A DNA stretch of 64,000 bases from Uliginosibacterium paludis. GTDB taxonomy: Bacteria > Pseudomonadota > Gammaproteobacteria > Burkholderiales > Rhodocyclaceae. The notes below the pieces were generated by a model that was given only the letters and a program-made list of their open reading frames with translations, did no database searches and was not told the origin of the DNA. The translations under genes were made by a program, and so were the position numbers. Positions 8,636 through 17,523 of the stretch are shown here, piece by piece; the first letter of the stretch is position 1; each line of letters opens with the position of its first letter. The stretch is from the NCBI RefSeq assembly GCF_039631355.1, contig NZ_JBDIVF010000004.1:186001-250000 (forward strand), given 5' to 3'.

Positions 8636-10021
8636 ATGACCGGCGCCATCGCACCCAAAATGAAATCGGTTGAAAACATGGTGAAGCGTGCGCGCGAAAA
8701 AACGCGCAAAAGCGACTCCCCAGCGTGCCCTGTCTGCCACGTTACGCTGTGGTATAGCGCGTTCTTTGACGGTACAGGCAACAACCGCGAACGCGACTTT
8801 CCGCGCTCTCACTCGAACGTTGCTGCTCTTTTTGACGCGCACATCGACACTGTCAAAGCCGGGGTCATACGCCGGTACTACGAAGGGCTTGGAACCCCTT
8901 TTCAATTTCAGGATCGTTACGAGAAACGCCGCGTGTCATACGGACGGGGAGATATCCGCGAAATCGAGGACATCGGCTATGAAGAAAAAGGAGAAAGTGC
9001 GCTCGGCCTCGGCTTTGCCAACGGCATAACCGAGCGTCTTGAAAAGGCAGCCGTCGATTTCTTCGCCGAAATCGATCGTTTTCAGACTACCCGACGCCTC
9101 GACGAAATCAATCTCGCCGCATTTGGCTTCTCGCGCGGAGCCACCGAGGCGCGGGCCTTTGTAAACTGGGTCGCTGGGCACAGCAAGGTCAGCACAACAA
9201 ACGGCAAACTGAGCTACGACGGCACCCCGCTGAATGTGAAGTTTCTGGGGCTTTTCGATACTGTGGAGTCCGTCGGCTGGGCGGCTGCCAACAAGATGCA
9301 GGACCTTATCAAAACCTCGATTCCGTCCTGGGTGGAACGTTGCAGCCATTTCGTGGCGGCGCACGAATTGCGCCACGCCTTTCCGCTCACCGAAGGCGAC
9401 GGTGCGACACGTCATGTGGTCTATCCCGGCGCCCATGCGGACGTAGGTGGCGGCTATTCCCTGCTGGAGCAGGGACGCCCCAATACCTTGGCGCGCACGG
9501 CCTTGCTGCAAATGCTCGACGAAGCTCGTGGAGCGGGCCTCAAAATGATGTCTCTCGGAGAGATGCAAGCCTCTGAACGCTGGGCTTTACAGTTCGAGCC
9601 TTCGTTCGGCATTCCGGATAAGATGCGGTCAGACTTGGGCGCCTATCTTGAGATAGTCCAGCCCAAGGGCGACATGCGCAGCCACATGCAGGCTCATATG
9701 CAGCAGTACTGGAGTTGGATTGACTCCGGCTTGGCACATGCCGACACTCAGATCAAGCTCAAGGCACAGCCAGATGCCAACAATCGGAAGGCGCTCCAGA
9801 CCATGGCCTTTTTACTGAACAATCTCGCGCGCACGCCTGCCGGGCGGGGTGCTGCGTCAGTGCCTGCCGATACGACCGCCCTTGCTCCAGCCGCGCGACA
9901 TTTCTTCTCGACCTACGTGCATGACTCCTTCGAACACTTCTCTCTTTCGGGTGGCACGGCGCAGAAGGACCTCTCTGGCGCCGACTATTACACGCTACGC
10001 TCCATTCATAGCCCAACCTGA
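8636..10021 (+). CDS. tle1: Tle1-type T6SS lipase effector, second unit (DUF2235)
   Basis: 461 residues from ATG 8636, preceded by GGAG at 10-base spacing; a GTG at 8630 overlapping the previous stop is the alternative. DUF2235 features: FFDGTGNNRERD near 44-55, GFSRG with Ser166, LGLFDTVESVG with Asp208 and YPGAHADVGGGY with His267. The protein stops soon after the YVHDS segment and YYTLRSIHSP, so it lacks the coiled-coil and C-terminal extension of the paralogue at 3507. Predicted phospholipase delivered by T6SS. Followed by 84 non-coding bases and a convergent membrane-protein gene, marking the end of the island. Confidence 0.86.
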   Translation: MTGAIAPKMKSVENMVKRAREKTRKSDSPACPVCHVTLWYSAFFDGTGNNRERDFPRSHSNVAALFDAHIDTVKAGVIRRYYEGLGTPFQFQDRYEKRRVSYGRGDIREIEDIGYEEKGESALGLGFANGITERLEKAAVDFFAEIDRFQTTRRLDEINLAAFGFSRGATEARAFVNWVAGHSKVSTTNGKLSYDGTPLNVKFLGLFDTVESVGWAAANKMQDLIKTSIPSWVERCSHFVAAHELRHAFPLTEGDGATRHVVYPGAHADVGGGYSLLEQGRPNTLARTALLQMLDEARGAGLKMMSLGEMQASERWALQFEPSFGIPDKMRSDLGAYLEIVQPKGDMRSHMQAHMQQYWSWIDSGLAHADTQIKLKAQPDANNRKALQTMAFLLNNLARTPAGRGAASVPADTTALAPAARHFFSTYVHDSFEHFSLSGGTAQKDLSGADYYTLRSIHSPT

Positions 10022-10105
10022 AAACGCTAACGAAAGCGGCATCGAAACCTGCTTCTTGGACTTCATCCCACGCACGACTTCGTCGCCTCGCCAACAATCA
10101 CCTCT

Positions 10106-10717
10106 TCAGCGCTGTGGCAGAACTGTTTGCATCACCCTGTCATGCCACCGCCCCAGCAACGCCAGCGCGCAGCTGGCGCCGATGAGGGCCATGAACATGT
10201 CCCATTGATCGCCTTGCGTGCCGAGGAACTCGTCGGCGCCCTGCCCGAGGATGACGGCGGCAGCCCATTCGATGAGTTCGTAGCAGGCGCTGATGGCAAG
10301 GGCGATGGCGATGCAGAGGAAGGCGGTCATCTTGCGGCCGGCAACATGCTTGCCACGAATCAGGATTTCGCGGGCGACCATGGCGGGGACGAATCCCTGC
10401 ATGAAGTGACCGATGCGGTCGTAGGGGTTGCGCGCCAGATCGAAGGCGTCCTGCAACCAGAAGCCGAGCGGTACGCGCGCATAGCTGTAGGCGCCGCCGA
10501 GGATGAGCACCAGCGCGTGAAGCGCGATCAGTGTGTAGAGCAGGTCCGTCAAGGGGAAACGGCGGCCTGTCGTGGCCAGGATGGTGGCTGCAATGAAGAC
10601 CGGCGCAACCTCCAGCCACCATGTGGTGCGATCAAAGGGCTGAATGCCGGAGATCAGCAGCGCGACGAACACGATCAGCGCAAGCGTGACATGAAGCGCG
10701 TTGAAGGCTTTGGACAT
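10106..10717 (-). CDS. DUF2238 (YjdF-like) inner membrane protein
   Basis: 203 residues from an ATG with AGGTG 8 bases upstream; a longer reading from 10765 has no better support. Several hydrophobic segments (about 10-25, 37-50, 60-80, 130-150, 175-195) separated by NPYDRIGHFMQGFVPA and ACYELIEW, which are characteristic of the DUF2238/YjdF family of unknown function. It lies 59 bases downstream of flgJ in the same direction, the slot where flgK is often found; no flagellar role is implied by the sequence. Confidence 0.82.
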   Translation of the reverse strand: MSKAFNALHVTLALIVFVALLISGIQPFDRTTWWLEVAPVFIAATILATTGRRFPLTDLLYTLIALHALVLILGGAYSYARVPLGFWLQDAFDLARNPYDRIGHFMQGFVPAMVAREILIRGKHVAGRKMTAFLCIAIALAISACYELIEWAAAVILGQGADEFLGTQGDQWDMFMALIGASCALALLGRWHDRVMQTVLPQR

Positions 10718-10776
10718 GGCAGACACCTGTGCGGAAAAAGCTGCAGTGTAGCCGGACATGCCCAAAGCGTATCCGT

Positions 10777-11670
10777 TCAGCGAGCGGAAGCCAGAAGCCC
10801 TGCCCTCAGCGTATCGCCATTGATGATGCGGGCAAGTTTGTCGGCGTAGGCCGGATCCGTTGCATAGCCGCCCTGCTGAAGTGCGCGTGCGAAGCCGACG
10901 GCATCCTGCTGCCCCTTAACGGCGGCATAGCGCGGCGCATTGCCGATGAGCCTTGCATAGTCTTCGAACGCTTCAGCGTAAGAGCCATACGCGCGGAAAC
11001 GCTCCACCTTGCTGACGGGCTGACCGTTTTCGTACTCGGTGGTGCGGGCTTCGGCCACAGCACCTTGCCAGCCGGCGCCTGCCTTGATGTTGAAAAGGTT
11101 GTAGCTCGAACTGCCATCCGCATTCCGGATGATGGACTTGCCCCAGCCGGTTTCGAGTGCGGCCTGTGCCACCAGGAAATGCGGCGGCACGCCGAGGCTA
11201 GCGGCCGCTTGGCTTGCCTCCGGCCAGGCGCGGGAAACGAAGTCCTGCGCAGAGGCGCTGTAGGGTGCGCCGAGCCGGGGAGCCGCGGCTGCAGCCGAGG
11301 TCTGCGATACAGCACGGGCCCCATTATCGGCAGCCGGTGGCGGCCCCTTCAGATCATAGATGGGCGGGCGCGCAGAGGCGCTGCCATTGAGCTGACGCTC
11401 GATCACCTCGGCCAACCCGAGCCCGCCCTTCTGCGCCATCTGCATCACGAGTTGCTGGTCAGCCAGACTCTGATAGAACTTCGTGCTCTCGCTGCCGAAG
11501 ATGCCGTCATCCGGCACCGAGTCGCGCATGCTCTTCATGACGATTTGCATGAACATGGCTTCGAACTGCTTGGCGACCGCCTTGTTGGCTTCGGGCGAGT
11601 TCTCACGGCTGAGCCGCTTGATGTCGGCAAGGCTGTTCGGATCGAGCGCGTTGGGCTGCTGCACGTTCAT
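10777..11670 (-). CDS. flgJ: FlgJ, flagellar rod-assembly scaffold and peptidoglycan hydrolase
   Basis: 297 residues, the dual-domain form. The N-terminal rod-binding domain (AKQFEAMFMQIVMKSMRDS, about 33-52) caps the growing rod. The C-terminal glucosaminidase domain (about 145-297) carries FLVAQAALETGWGKS with the catalytic Glu and the YNLFNIKA motif, cutting the wall so that the rod can pass. It is the last gene of the flgB-J operon, 10 bases after flgI. Confidence 0.95.
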   Translation of the reverse strand: MNVQQPNALDPNSLADIKRLSRENSPEANKAVAKQFEAMFMQIVMKSMRDSVPDDGIFGSESTKFYQSLADQQLVMQMAQKGGLGLAEVIERQLNGSASARPPIYDLKGPPPAADNGARAVSQTSAAAAAPRLGAPYSASAQDFVSRAWPEASQAAASLGVPPHFLVAQAALETGWGKSIIRNADGSSSYNLFNIKAGAGWQGAVAEARTTEYENGQPVSKVERFRAYGSYAEAFEDYARLIGNAPRYAAVKGQQDAVGFARALQQGGYATDPAYADKLARIINGDTLRAGLLASAR

Positions 11671-11680
11671 GCCAGTGTCC

Positions 11681-12796
11681 TCAGATCACCTCCAGCTCGG
11701 CCCGCAATGCGCCGGCTGTTTTCATGGCCTGAAGAATGTTGACCAGGTCCATCGGCGTGGCGCCAACCGAGTTGAGGGCCTTGACGACCTCGGTCAGCGT
11801 AACGCCCGGCTTGAAGCGCATCAGGCTGGCCTGATCCTGGGTGATACCGACCGTTCCGGTCTGCGTCGCGGCGGTCTGCCCCTGCGAGAGGGCGTTGGGC
11901 TGACTGATCTGTGTTTCGGTGTTGACGGAGACAGTCAGATTGCCATGTGCAATCGCGCATTCCGCCAGCGTCACCGCCTGGTTCATGACGATGGAACCGG
12001 TGCGCGAATTCACGATCACTTTCGCTGCTCCGGTAATCGGGCTGACCTCGATGTTTTCGATTCGCCCCAGGAATGCCACCCGCTCGTTCGGCGTATCCGG
12101 CGCCTGGATCTGGATGCGGCGTCCGTCGAGCGCCACCGCCGCCTGCTCACCCAGATCGCGGTTGATCGCATCCACCACCCTGCGAGCGGTGCCGAAATCG
12201 GCCTGGTGCAACTCAAACTGCACACCTTCTGCGCCGCCGAGCATGGTCTGGACGGAACGCTCCACCGTTGCGCCGCCGGGAATGCGCCCGGCAGACAGAT
12301 GATTGACTGTTACCCGCGCGCCACCTGCCTGCCCGCCGGCGCCCCCGACGATCATGTTGCCCTGGGCAATGGCGTAGACCTGCCCATCCGCGCCCTTGAG
12401 CGGGGTCAGCAGCAGCGTGCCCCCCTTGAGGCTTTTCGCGTTGGCCATGCTGGAGACCGTCACGTCAAACTGCTGCCCAGGCTGCGCAAAGGGAGGCAGT
12501 TGCATCGTCACCATGACCGCCGCCACATTCTTCAGTTGCAGGGAGGTGCCGGGCGGAATCGTGACGCCGAGATTGCCGAGCATGTTGATGAGACTCTGGG
12601 TGGTGAAGGGCGCCTGGGAGGTCTGGTCACCCGTACCATCGAGCCCTACGACAATGCCATAGCCGACGAGCTGGTTGTTGCGAACGCCGGTGATGCTTGC
12701 GAGATCCTTGATGCGTTCGGCCCCTGCGTGGCCTGATACGCCCAGCAGGAGTGCCAGCATGAGAACCCGGAAGGTGGTCTGGAGAAGCGGCTTCAT
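11681..12796 (-). CDS. flgI: FlgI, flagellar P-ring protein
   Basis: 371 residues with an N-terminal signal peptide (hydrophobic stretch ending GHAGA, about 1-27). It begins RIKDLASITGVRNNQLVGYG and VGLDGTGD, the hallmark start of FlgI, and keeps the family length throughout. It forms the periplasmic P ring around the rod in the peptidoglycan layer. Follows flgH by 28 bases in the flgB-J operon. Confidence 0.97.
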   Translation of the reverse strand: MKPLLQTTFRVLMLALLLGVSGHAGAERIKDLASITGVRNNQLVGYGIVVGLDGTGDQTSQAPFTTQSLINMLGNLGVTIPPGTSLQLKNVAAVMVTMQLPPFAQPGQQFDVTVSSMANAKSLKGGTLLLTPLKGADGQVYAIAQGNMIVGGAGGQAGGARVTVNHLSAGRIPGGATVERSVQTMLGGAEGVQFELHQADFGTARRVVDAINRDLGEQAAVALDGRRIQIQAPDTPNERVAFLGRIENIEVSPITGAAKVIVNSRTGSIVMNQAVTLAECAIAHGNLTVSVNTETQISQPNALSQGQTAATQTGTVGITQDQASLMRFKPGVTLTEVVKALNSVGATPMDLVNILQAMKTAGALRAELEVI

Positions 12797-12824
12797 GATG
12801 TGTTCCTGCCTGGTTTCACGCTGT

Positions 12825-13496
12825 TCAGAACGGCATCACGTTCAGGAAGAAGCGTTGCAGCCAACCCATGGTCTGGGCCTCGTCGATATAGCCGGACGCC
12901 TTGTATTCCACGCGCGCATCGGCCACCTGGGTCGATTGCACGGTGTTCGATCCGGTCACGTTGGAGGGATTCACCACACCCGAGAAGCGGATGAATTCCT
13001 GCCCCTGGTTGATGGCCACCTGCTTCTCGCCGGAAACCAGAAGATTGCCATTGGCATATACGTCGATCACCGTCACCGTCACCGTACCGGTGAAGGTGTT
13101 GTTGGCGGCTGCCCCGCCCTTGCCGGAGAAGGTCGTCGTGTCATCCGCCGTCACGCCGACCTTGTTGAGGAACTTGCCCGGCAATCCGCTGATCACGGGG
13201 GTTCCGACATCGGTCGTGCTGGCACGCTCTGCCGAAGCATTCGAAGACTTGGTCGCAGCCGTCTTCTCGACCAGATTGACGGTAATCGTGTCACCCACGT
13301 AGCGGGCGCGGCGGTCTTCGAACAGCGAGCGCGACTGGCTGTTGAAGATCGAGCCGCCACCATCTGTCATGGCGCGCGCGGGCATGGGCCGGGCGGTCAT
13401 GGGCTGGTGAACGGATGTCGTTTGCTGCAGCATGCTGCAGGCGGATAGCAGCAGGACAAACGCTGCGGCGGAAATCAGCCTTCTGCATTCAGTCAT
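12825..13496 (-). CDS. flgH: FlgH, flagellar L-ring lipoprotein
   Basis: 223 residues from the ATG with GGGGAGG just upstream; a start 15 bases earlier is possible but poorer. Signal peptide ends in a lipobox (LLSAC, about 15-19). Body shows the FlgH pattern: SLFEDRRARYVGDTITVNL, the TFSGKG segment and GVVNPSNV, ending in QRFFLNVMPF. It forms the outer-membrane L ring bushing. Only 18 bases separate it from flgG. Confidence 0.96.
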   Translation of the reverse strand: MTECRRLISAAAFVLLLSACSMLQQTTSVHQPMTARPMPARAMTDGGGSIFNSQSRSLFEDRRARYVGDTITVNLVEKTAATKSSNASAERASTTDVGTPVISGLPGKFLNKVGVTADDTTTFSGKGGAAANNTFTGTVTVTVIDVYANGNLLVSGEKQVAINQGQEFIRFSGVVNPSNVTGSNTVQSTQVADARVEYKASGYIDEAQTMGWLQRFFLNVMPF

Positions 13497-13514
13497 GACA
13501 CACCTCCCCACCGC

Positions 13515-14297
13515 TTACAGATTGGTGAGCTTGGACAGCATCTGGTCAGCCGTCGTCACCACCCGCGAATTGAGTTCGTAGGCGCGCTGTGCCTCGATCA
13601 TGCTGACGAGCTCTTCAGCCACATTCACGTTCGAGGTCTCGACATAGTTCTGGTTGATCACGCCGGTGCCGTTGGTGCCCGGCGTGCTGACCGTCGGCGC
13701 GCCGCTCGAAGGCGTCTCGAGAAACAGGTTTTCACCGGTCGAAAGCAGGCCGCCCGGATTGACGAAGTTGGCCACCTGGATCGTACCGATCTGGGTGGCA
13801 GCCACCTGCCCGGGCTGGCTGACGCTCACCGTGCCATCCTTGCCGACGGTGATCGAAAGCGCGTCGGACGGAATCGTGATCGCGGGCTGCACGACATAGC
13901 CGCTGGAAGTCACCAGCTGGCCCTGAGAATCGCGCTGGAAGGAGCCGTCACGCGTATAGGCCGTCGTGCCATCAGGCAGCTGGACCTGGAAGAAGCCCGA
14001 ACCCTGGATCGCCATGTCGAGCGAGTTGCCGGTCTGCTGGAGGTTTCCTTGGGTCTGGATCCGCTCTGACGCTACCGGCCGTACACCGGTACCGATCTGC
14101 AGGCCGGAGGGAATCTGCGTGGTCTGCGAACTCTGCGCACCCGGCTGGCGAACGGTCTGATAGAGCAGATCCTCGAACACCGCCCTCGCCCGCTTGAAGC
14201 CGTTGGTACTCACATTGGCGAGGTTGTTCGATATGACATCCAGATGCGTTTGCTGTGCATCGAGACCGGTTCTTGCCACCCACAAAGCTCTGATCAT
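13515..14297 (-). CDS. flgG: FlgG, distal rod protein
   Basis: 260 residues, exactly the usual FlgG length. N-terminal rod motif LDVISNNLANVSTNGFKRAR (about 20-39), internal AIQGSGFFQV and C-terminal NVAEELVSMIEAQRAYELNS, the D0/D1 helices that pack in the axial structure. It builds the distal rod. Downstream of flgF by 89 bases, the largest gap inside this operon. Confidence 0.97.
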   Translation of the reverse strand: MIRALWVARTGLDAQQTHLDVISNNLANVSTNGFKRARAVFEDLLYQTVRQPGAQSSQTTQIPSGLQIGTGVRPVASERIQTQGNLQQTGNSLDMAIQGSGFFQVQLPDGTTAYTRDGSFQRDSQGQLVTSSGYVVQPAITIPSDALSITVGKDGTVSVSQPGQVAATQIGTIQVANFVNPGGLLSTGENLFLETPSSGAPTVSTPGTNGTGVINQNYVETSNVNVAEELVSMIEAQRAYELNSRVVTTADQMLSKLTNL

Positions 14298-14386
14298 GAT
14301 TCCATCCTCCAGGCCCTCAGGATATTTCGCTCACCCCGTGACCAGTCCTGCGATTAGGACAACAAACATCCTGCATTCCTGCGGCC

Positions 14387-15124
14387 TCAGCGCGCAGTCA
14401 GTACCTGCGTGGCTGACCGATCGTTTTCCTGGGCATTCGAGAGCAGACGCATCTGCGTCTCGTACTGGCGCGAGAGCGAAATCATGCTGACCATCTGCTC
14501 GGCCAGATTCACATTGCTGCCTTCGAGATAGCCACCGCCCACGCGCACCGTCTCGTCCGCCTGTGCCTGCTCGCCACTGGCCAGCCGGTAAAGACCGTCG
14601 CCACCGCGGACCAGATCGGCCTCGGGTGGATTGACCAGCTTGAGCCGGGCCACCGGCGTTGCGGTCGCTGCCCCGGTCAGGGGCGTCGCGGTGATCGTGC
14701 CATCACCACCGATTTCGACCGAGTTATCCGGCGGAATCGAGATCTGGCCGGAATCCCCGACCACTTCGAGCCCACCCTGCGTTCGCAATATGCCGTTTTC
14801 ATCGAGCTTGAAACAGCCGGAGCGGGTGTAGGCTTCGGAACCGTCCGGCAGGCTCACGGCAAACCAGCCGGAGCCGTTGATGGCGGCGTCCAGCGAGCGC
14901 CCAGTCTGACTCATCGGGCCGGACGTGAAATCGCTGCCGGTGGTGGAATCGACCACGAAGGCACGCGTCGGCAAGGCTTCGGACTGGACCGGCACCGCGC
15001 GCAGGCGATGCAGTTCGGCGCGAAAACCGGTTGTCGACACATTGGCCAGATTGTTGGCCACCGCGGCCTGCTGGCCCATGGTGGCCTTGGCCCCGGTCAT
15101 CGCGGTGTAGATCAGCTTGTCCAT
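14387..15124 (-). CDS. flgF: FlgF, proximal rod protein
   Basis: 245 residues. Opens MDKLIYTAMTGA, has NNLANVSTTGFRAEL, AINGSGWFAV and the C-terminal NLAEQMVSMISLSRQYETQM, all diagnostic of FlgF among the rod proteins. It forms part of the proximal rod, exported by the flagellar type III apparatus. Starts 28 bases after flgE. Confidence 0.96.
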   Translation of the reverse strand: MDKLIYTAMTGAKATMGQQAAVANNLANVSTTGFRAELHRLRAVPVQSEALPTRAFVVDSTTGSDFTSGPMSQTGRSLDAAINGSGWFAVSLPDGSEAYTRSGCFKLDENGILRTQGGLEVVGDSGQISIPPDNSVEIGGDGTITATPLTGAATATPVARLKLVNPPEADLVRGGDGLYRLASGEQAQADETVRVGGGYLEGSNVNLAEQMVSMISLSRQYETQMRLLSNAQENDRSATQVLTAR

Positions 15125-15152
15125 GCCGGCCTCCGGTTTCTACGATTGCGCA

Positions 15153-16379
15153 TCAGCGCAGATTAACCAGCGTCTGCATGATCTGATCCTGCGTCTTGAT
15201 CGACTGCGCGTTGGCCTGGTAGTTGCGCTGCTGCGTGATCATGCTGACCAGTTCTGCGGTGAGGTCGACGTTCGACTCTTCCACGGCACCTGCCATGAGA
15301 TCCCCCAGGCTGCCAGTGCCCGGCGCGCCCACCAGCGGCTGGCCGGAGGAAGGCGACTCGCCCCAGAGGTTGTTGCCCAGGGAGGTGAGCCCTTGCGGAT
15401 TGGCGAAGTTCGCAAGCACGATCTGGCCAAGGTTGCGGGTCTGGCCGTTGCTGTAGCGCCCCTGGATGATGCCGTCCGTTCCGATCGTGATACCGGAAAG
15501 GCGGCCCGAGGCGTAGCCGTCCTGCGTCTGCCGGTTGATACCGAACGCGCTGCCGTATTGCGTGCTGCCGGTGAGGTCAAGACTCACGCTGAAGGGGCTG
15601 ACCGCGCCGGTGCTGACGGTGAGGCCGGCCACCGTGAGCGGCATGGTGCTGGTCAGCTGGCCTGAGGTGTCGAAAGTAACCGGGGTCGGCGTGGCGCTGG
15701 TCGCCCCTCCGTCAAGCTGGGTATACATGTTCCAGCTGCCTGCTCCGCCGGCGCGGAAATACAGGCTCATGATGTGCGAGTTGCCGAGGCTGTCGTACAC
15801 CGTGACCGAGGTGGATGAGTTGTAGGTGCTGGTGTCCGGCGTCGTGGCGCCGGTCACCCAGGCATTGGCCGGCGTCGTCGAGCGCGAATCGAGGTTGAGC
15901 CCCATGTCGATGACGGTGGTCTGCACCGGCATCAGGTCAGACGTGTCGATGTAGATCGCGCTCGGGCTGGCGGGCAGGATGGCGCCCTGCGCATCCGCCG
16001 GGTAGCCGGTGAGCTTGTACCCGTTCGAGTTGATGATGTTGCCGTTCTTGTCCACCTGGAACTGGCCATTGCGCGAGTAGGCCACCACGCCATTGCTCTC
16101 GACGCGGAAGAAGCCGTTGCCGTTGATGGCCACGTCAAGCGGATTGTTGGTCGGTGTGATGTTGCCCTGGTTGAACACCTGCGACACTTTTCCGACGGCC
16201 GTACCGATCCCGATCTGGATACCGGCAGAAGCGCCGTTGAGCGCCGTGGCGTAGACGTCCGAAAACTGCGTACCGGAGAGCTTGAAACCGACGTTGTTGG
16301 CGTTGGAAACGTTGTTGCTGATGACATCAAGTGCCTTGGAGGCTGCGTTGAGGCCACTGAGTCCTTGCTGGAATGCCAT
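15153..16379 (-). CDS. flgE: FlgE, flagellar hook protein
   Basis: 408 residues. N-terminal MAFQQGLSGLNAASKALDVI and SNNVSNANNVGFK, central variable hook domain rich in Ser/Thr/Gly, and C-terminal NVDLTAELVSMITQQRNYQA. FlgE polymerises about 120 copies into the universal joint between rod and filament. GGGAG upstream supports the start. Located between flgD and flgF, as usual. Confidence 0.97.
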   Translation of the reverse strand: MAFQQGLSGLNAASKALDVISNNVSNANNVGFKLSGTQFSDVYATALNGASAGIQIGIGTAVGKVSQVFNQGNITPTNNPLDVAINGNGFFRVESNGVVAYSRNGQFQVDKNGNIINSNGYKLTGYPADAQGAILPASPSAIYIDTSDLMPVQTTVIDMGLNLDSRSTTPANAWVTGATTPDTSTYNSSTSVTVYDSLGNSHIMSLYFRAGGAGSWNMYTQLDGGATSATPTPVTFDTSGQLTSTMPLTVAGLTVSTGAVSPFSVSLDLTGSTQYGSAFGINRQTQDGYASGRLSGITIGTDGIIQGRYSNGQTRNLGQIVLANFANPQGLTSLGNNLWGESPSSGQPLVGAPGTGSLGDLMAGAVEESNVDLTAELVSMITQQRNYQANAQSIKTQDQIMQTLVNLR

Positions 16380-16394
16380 GATCTGCTCCCGGAA

Positions 16395-17084
16395 TTACAG
16401 AATAAGCTTGATGTCGCCCATCGAAACACGCCCAAGCGAACCGACATCCACCTGGACCTCACTGCCCCCCGTCACCACGCTATTGACCGTGGCGAGCTCG
16501 AGCGTGCTGGCCGTCACCTTGGTGTCACCATTGGTGGCGGTCACTTTCATCTTGTAAGAGCCGTCGGCCACCTTGGTGCCGGCGTCGTTCTTGCCATCCC
16601 AGGCGAACTCATGCGTTCCGGCTTCCAGCTTGCCCAGATCGATTCGCTTGACCTCCAGGCCATTGGCATCGGTGATGGTGACGCTCACGGCAGAGGCCGC
16701 CTTGTCGAGCTGCACGCCACCAACGCCCATGCCATCGGCTACCAGCATTCCGGAGCCCGGCACCAGTACCGCGCGCCCCACCAGTGCGGCAGCCTGCAAC
16801 GCATCGGAGGACTGCATGTTTGCCATCAGGGAAGACAGGGTCGAGTTCAAGCGCTCGATACCGTCCACCGTGCTGATCTGAGCGAGCTGTGAGGTCGTTT
16901 CAGCGTTATCCATCGGATTGAGCGGATCCTGATTCTTCAGCTGCGTGGTCAGCAGCTTGAGGAATCGCGACTGCTGCTCATCGACCTTGGTGCTGGACGA
17001 CGAAGTCGAACCTGAAGAGGTCGTGCCATTCAGTGACGACAGGATCTGCTGCGCGCTGCTGGAAGTTGCGCTGGTAACGGCCAT
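16395..17084 (-). CDS. flgD: FlgD, hook-capping protein
   Basis: 229 residues. Conserved N-terminal block FLKLLTTQLKNQDPLNPMDN (about 41-60) followed by the Ser-rich start and the FlgD Ig/tudor-like C-terminal region with FAWDGKNDAGTKVADGSYKM. It caps the growing hook and is discarded afterwards. In operon between flgC (21-base gap) and flgE (15-base gap). Confidence 0.97.
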   Translation of the reverse strand: MAVTSATSSSAQQILSSLNGTTSSGSTSSSSTKVDEQQSRFLKLLTTQLKNQDPLNPMDNAETTSQLAQISTVDGIERLNSTLSSLMANMQSSDALQAAALVGRAVLVPGSGMLVADGMGVGGVQLDKAASAVSVTITDANGLEVKRIDLGKLEAGTHEFAWDGKNDAGTKVADGSYKMKVTATNGDTKVTASTLELATVNSVVTGGSEVQVDVGSLGRVSMGDIKLIL

Positions 17085-17105
17085 GGTCTTGCTCCGGTTG
17101 CTTTA

Positions 17106-17510
17106 CTACGATTGACCCAATGCAAGGGTTTTCTGCATCAGGGTTCTGGCTGTGTTCATGACTTCGGCATTAGTCTGATAGGCGCGGGAGGCAGACACCA
17201 TATTCACCATCTCCTCGACCGCATCCACGTTGGACATGGTGACGTAGCCCTTTTCGTCGGCCAGCGGGCTCTTCGGGTCGTAGACCATGCGCCCGGGCGC
17301 CGCGCTCTCGACCACCTGCTTCACCTGCACACCCTGGCCAGCCGTTCCCATCTGGACGGCCTGAAAAACGACCTGCTTGGCCTTGTAGGGCTTACCGTCC
17401 GCACCCAGCGCACTCTCCACGTTGGCCAGGTTGCTCGCGGTGGTATTGAGGCGCATTGACTGCGCGTTAAGCGCCGAGCCCGCGATATTGAATACATTGA
17501 ACATGCTCAT
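17106..17510 (-). CDS. flgC: FlgC, proximal rod protein
   Basis: 134 residues from the ATG at 17510, preceded by GGAGG at 5-base spacing. MSMFNVFNIAGSALNAQSMR, NTTASNLANVESA and VDAVEEMVNMVSASRAYQTN are FlgC signatures and the length is typical. Proximal rod subunit. Starts 13 bases after flgB. Confidence 0.97.
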   Translation of the reverse strand: MSMFNVFNIAGSALNAQSMRLNTTASNLANVESALGADGKPYKAKQVVFQAVQMGTAGQGVQVKQVVESAAPGRMVYDPKSPLADEKGYVTMSNVDAVEEMVNMVSASRAYQTNAEVMNTARTLMQKTLALGQS

Positions 17511-17523
17511 GGCAGCCTCCCGC

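Noticed and set aside
2..10021. Possible prophage or insertion sequence carrying the T6SS units
   Set aside because: No integrase, transposase, terminal repeats or attachment site was seen.
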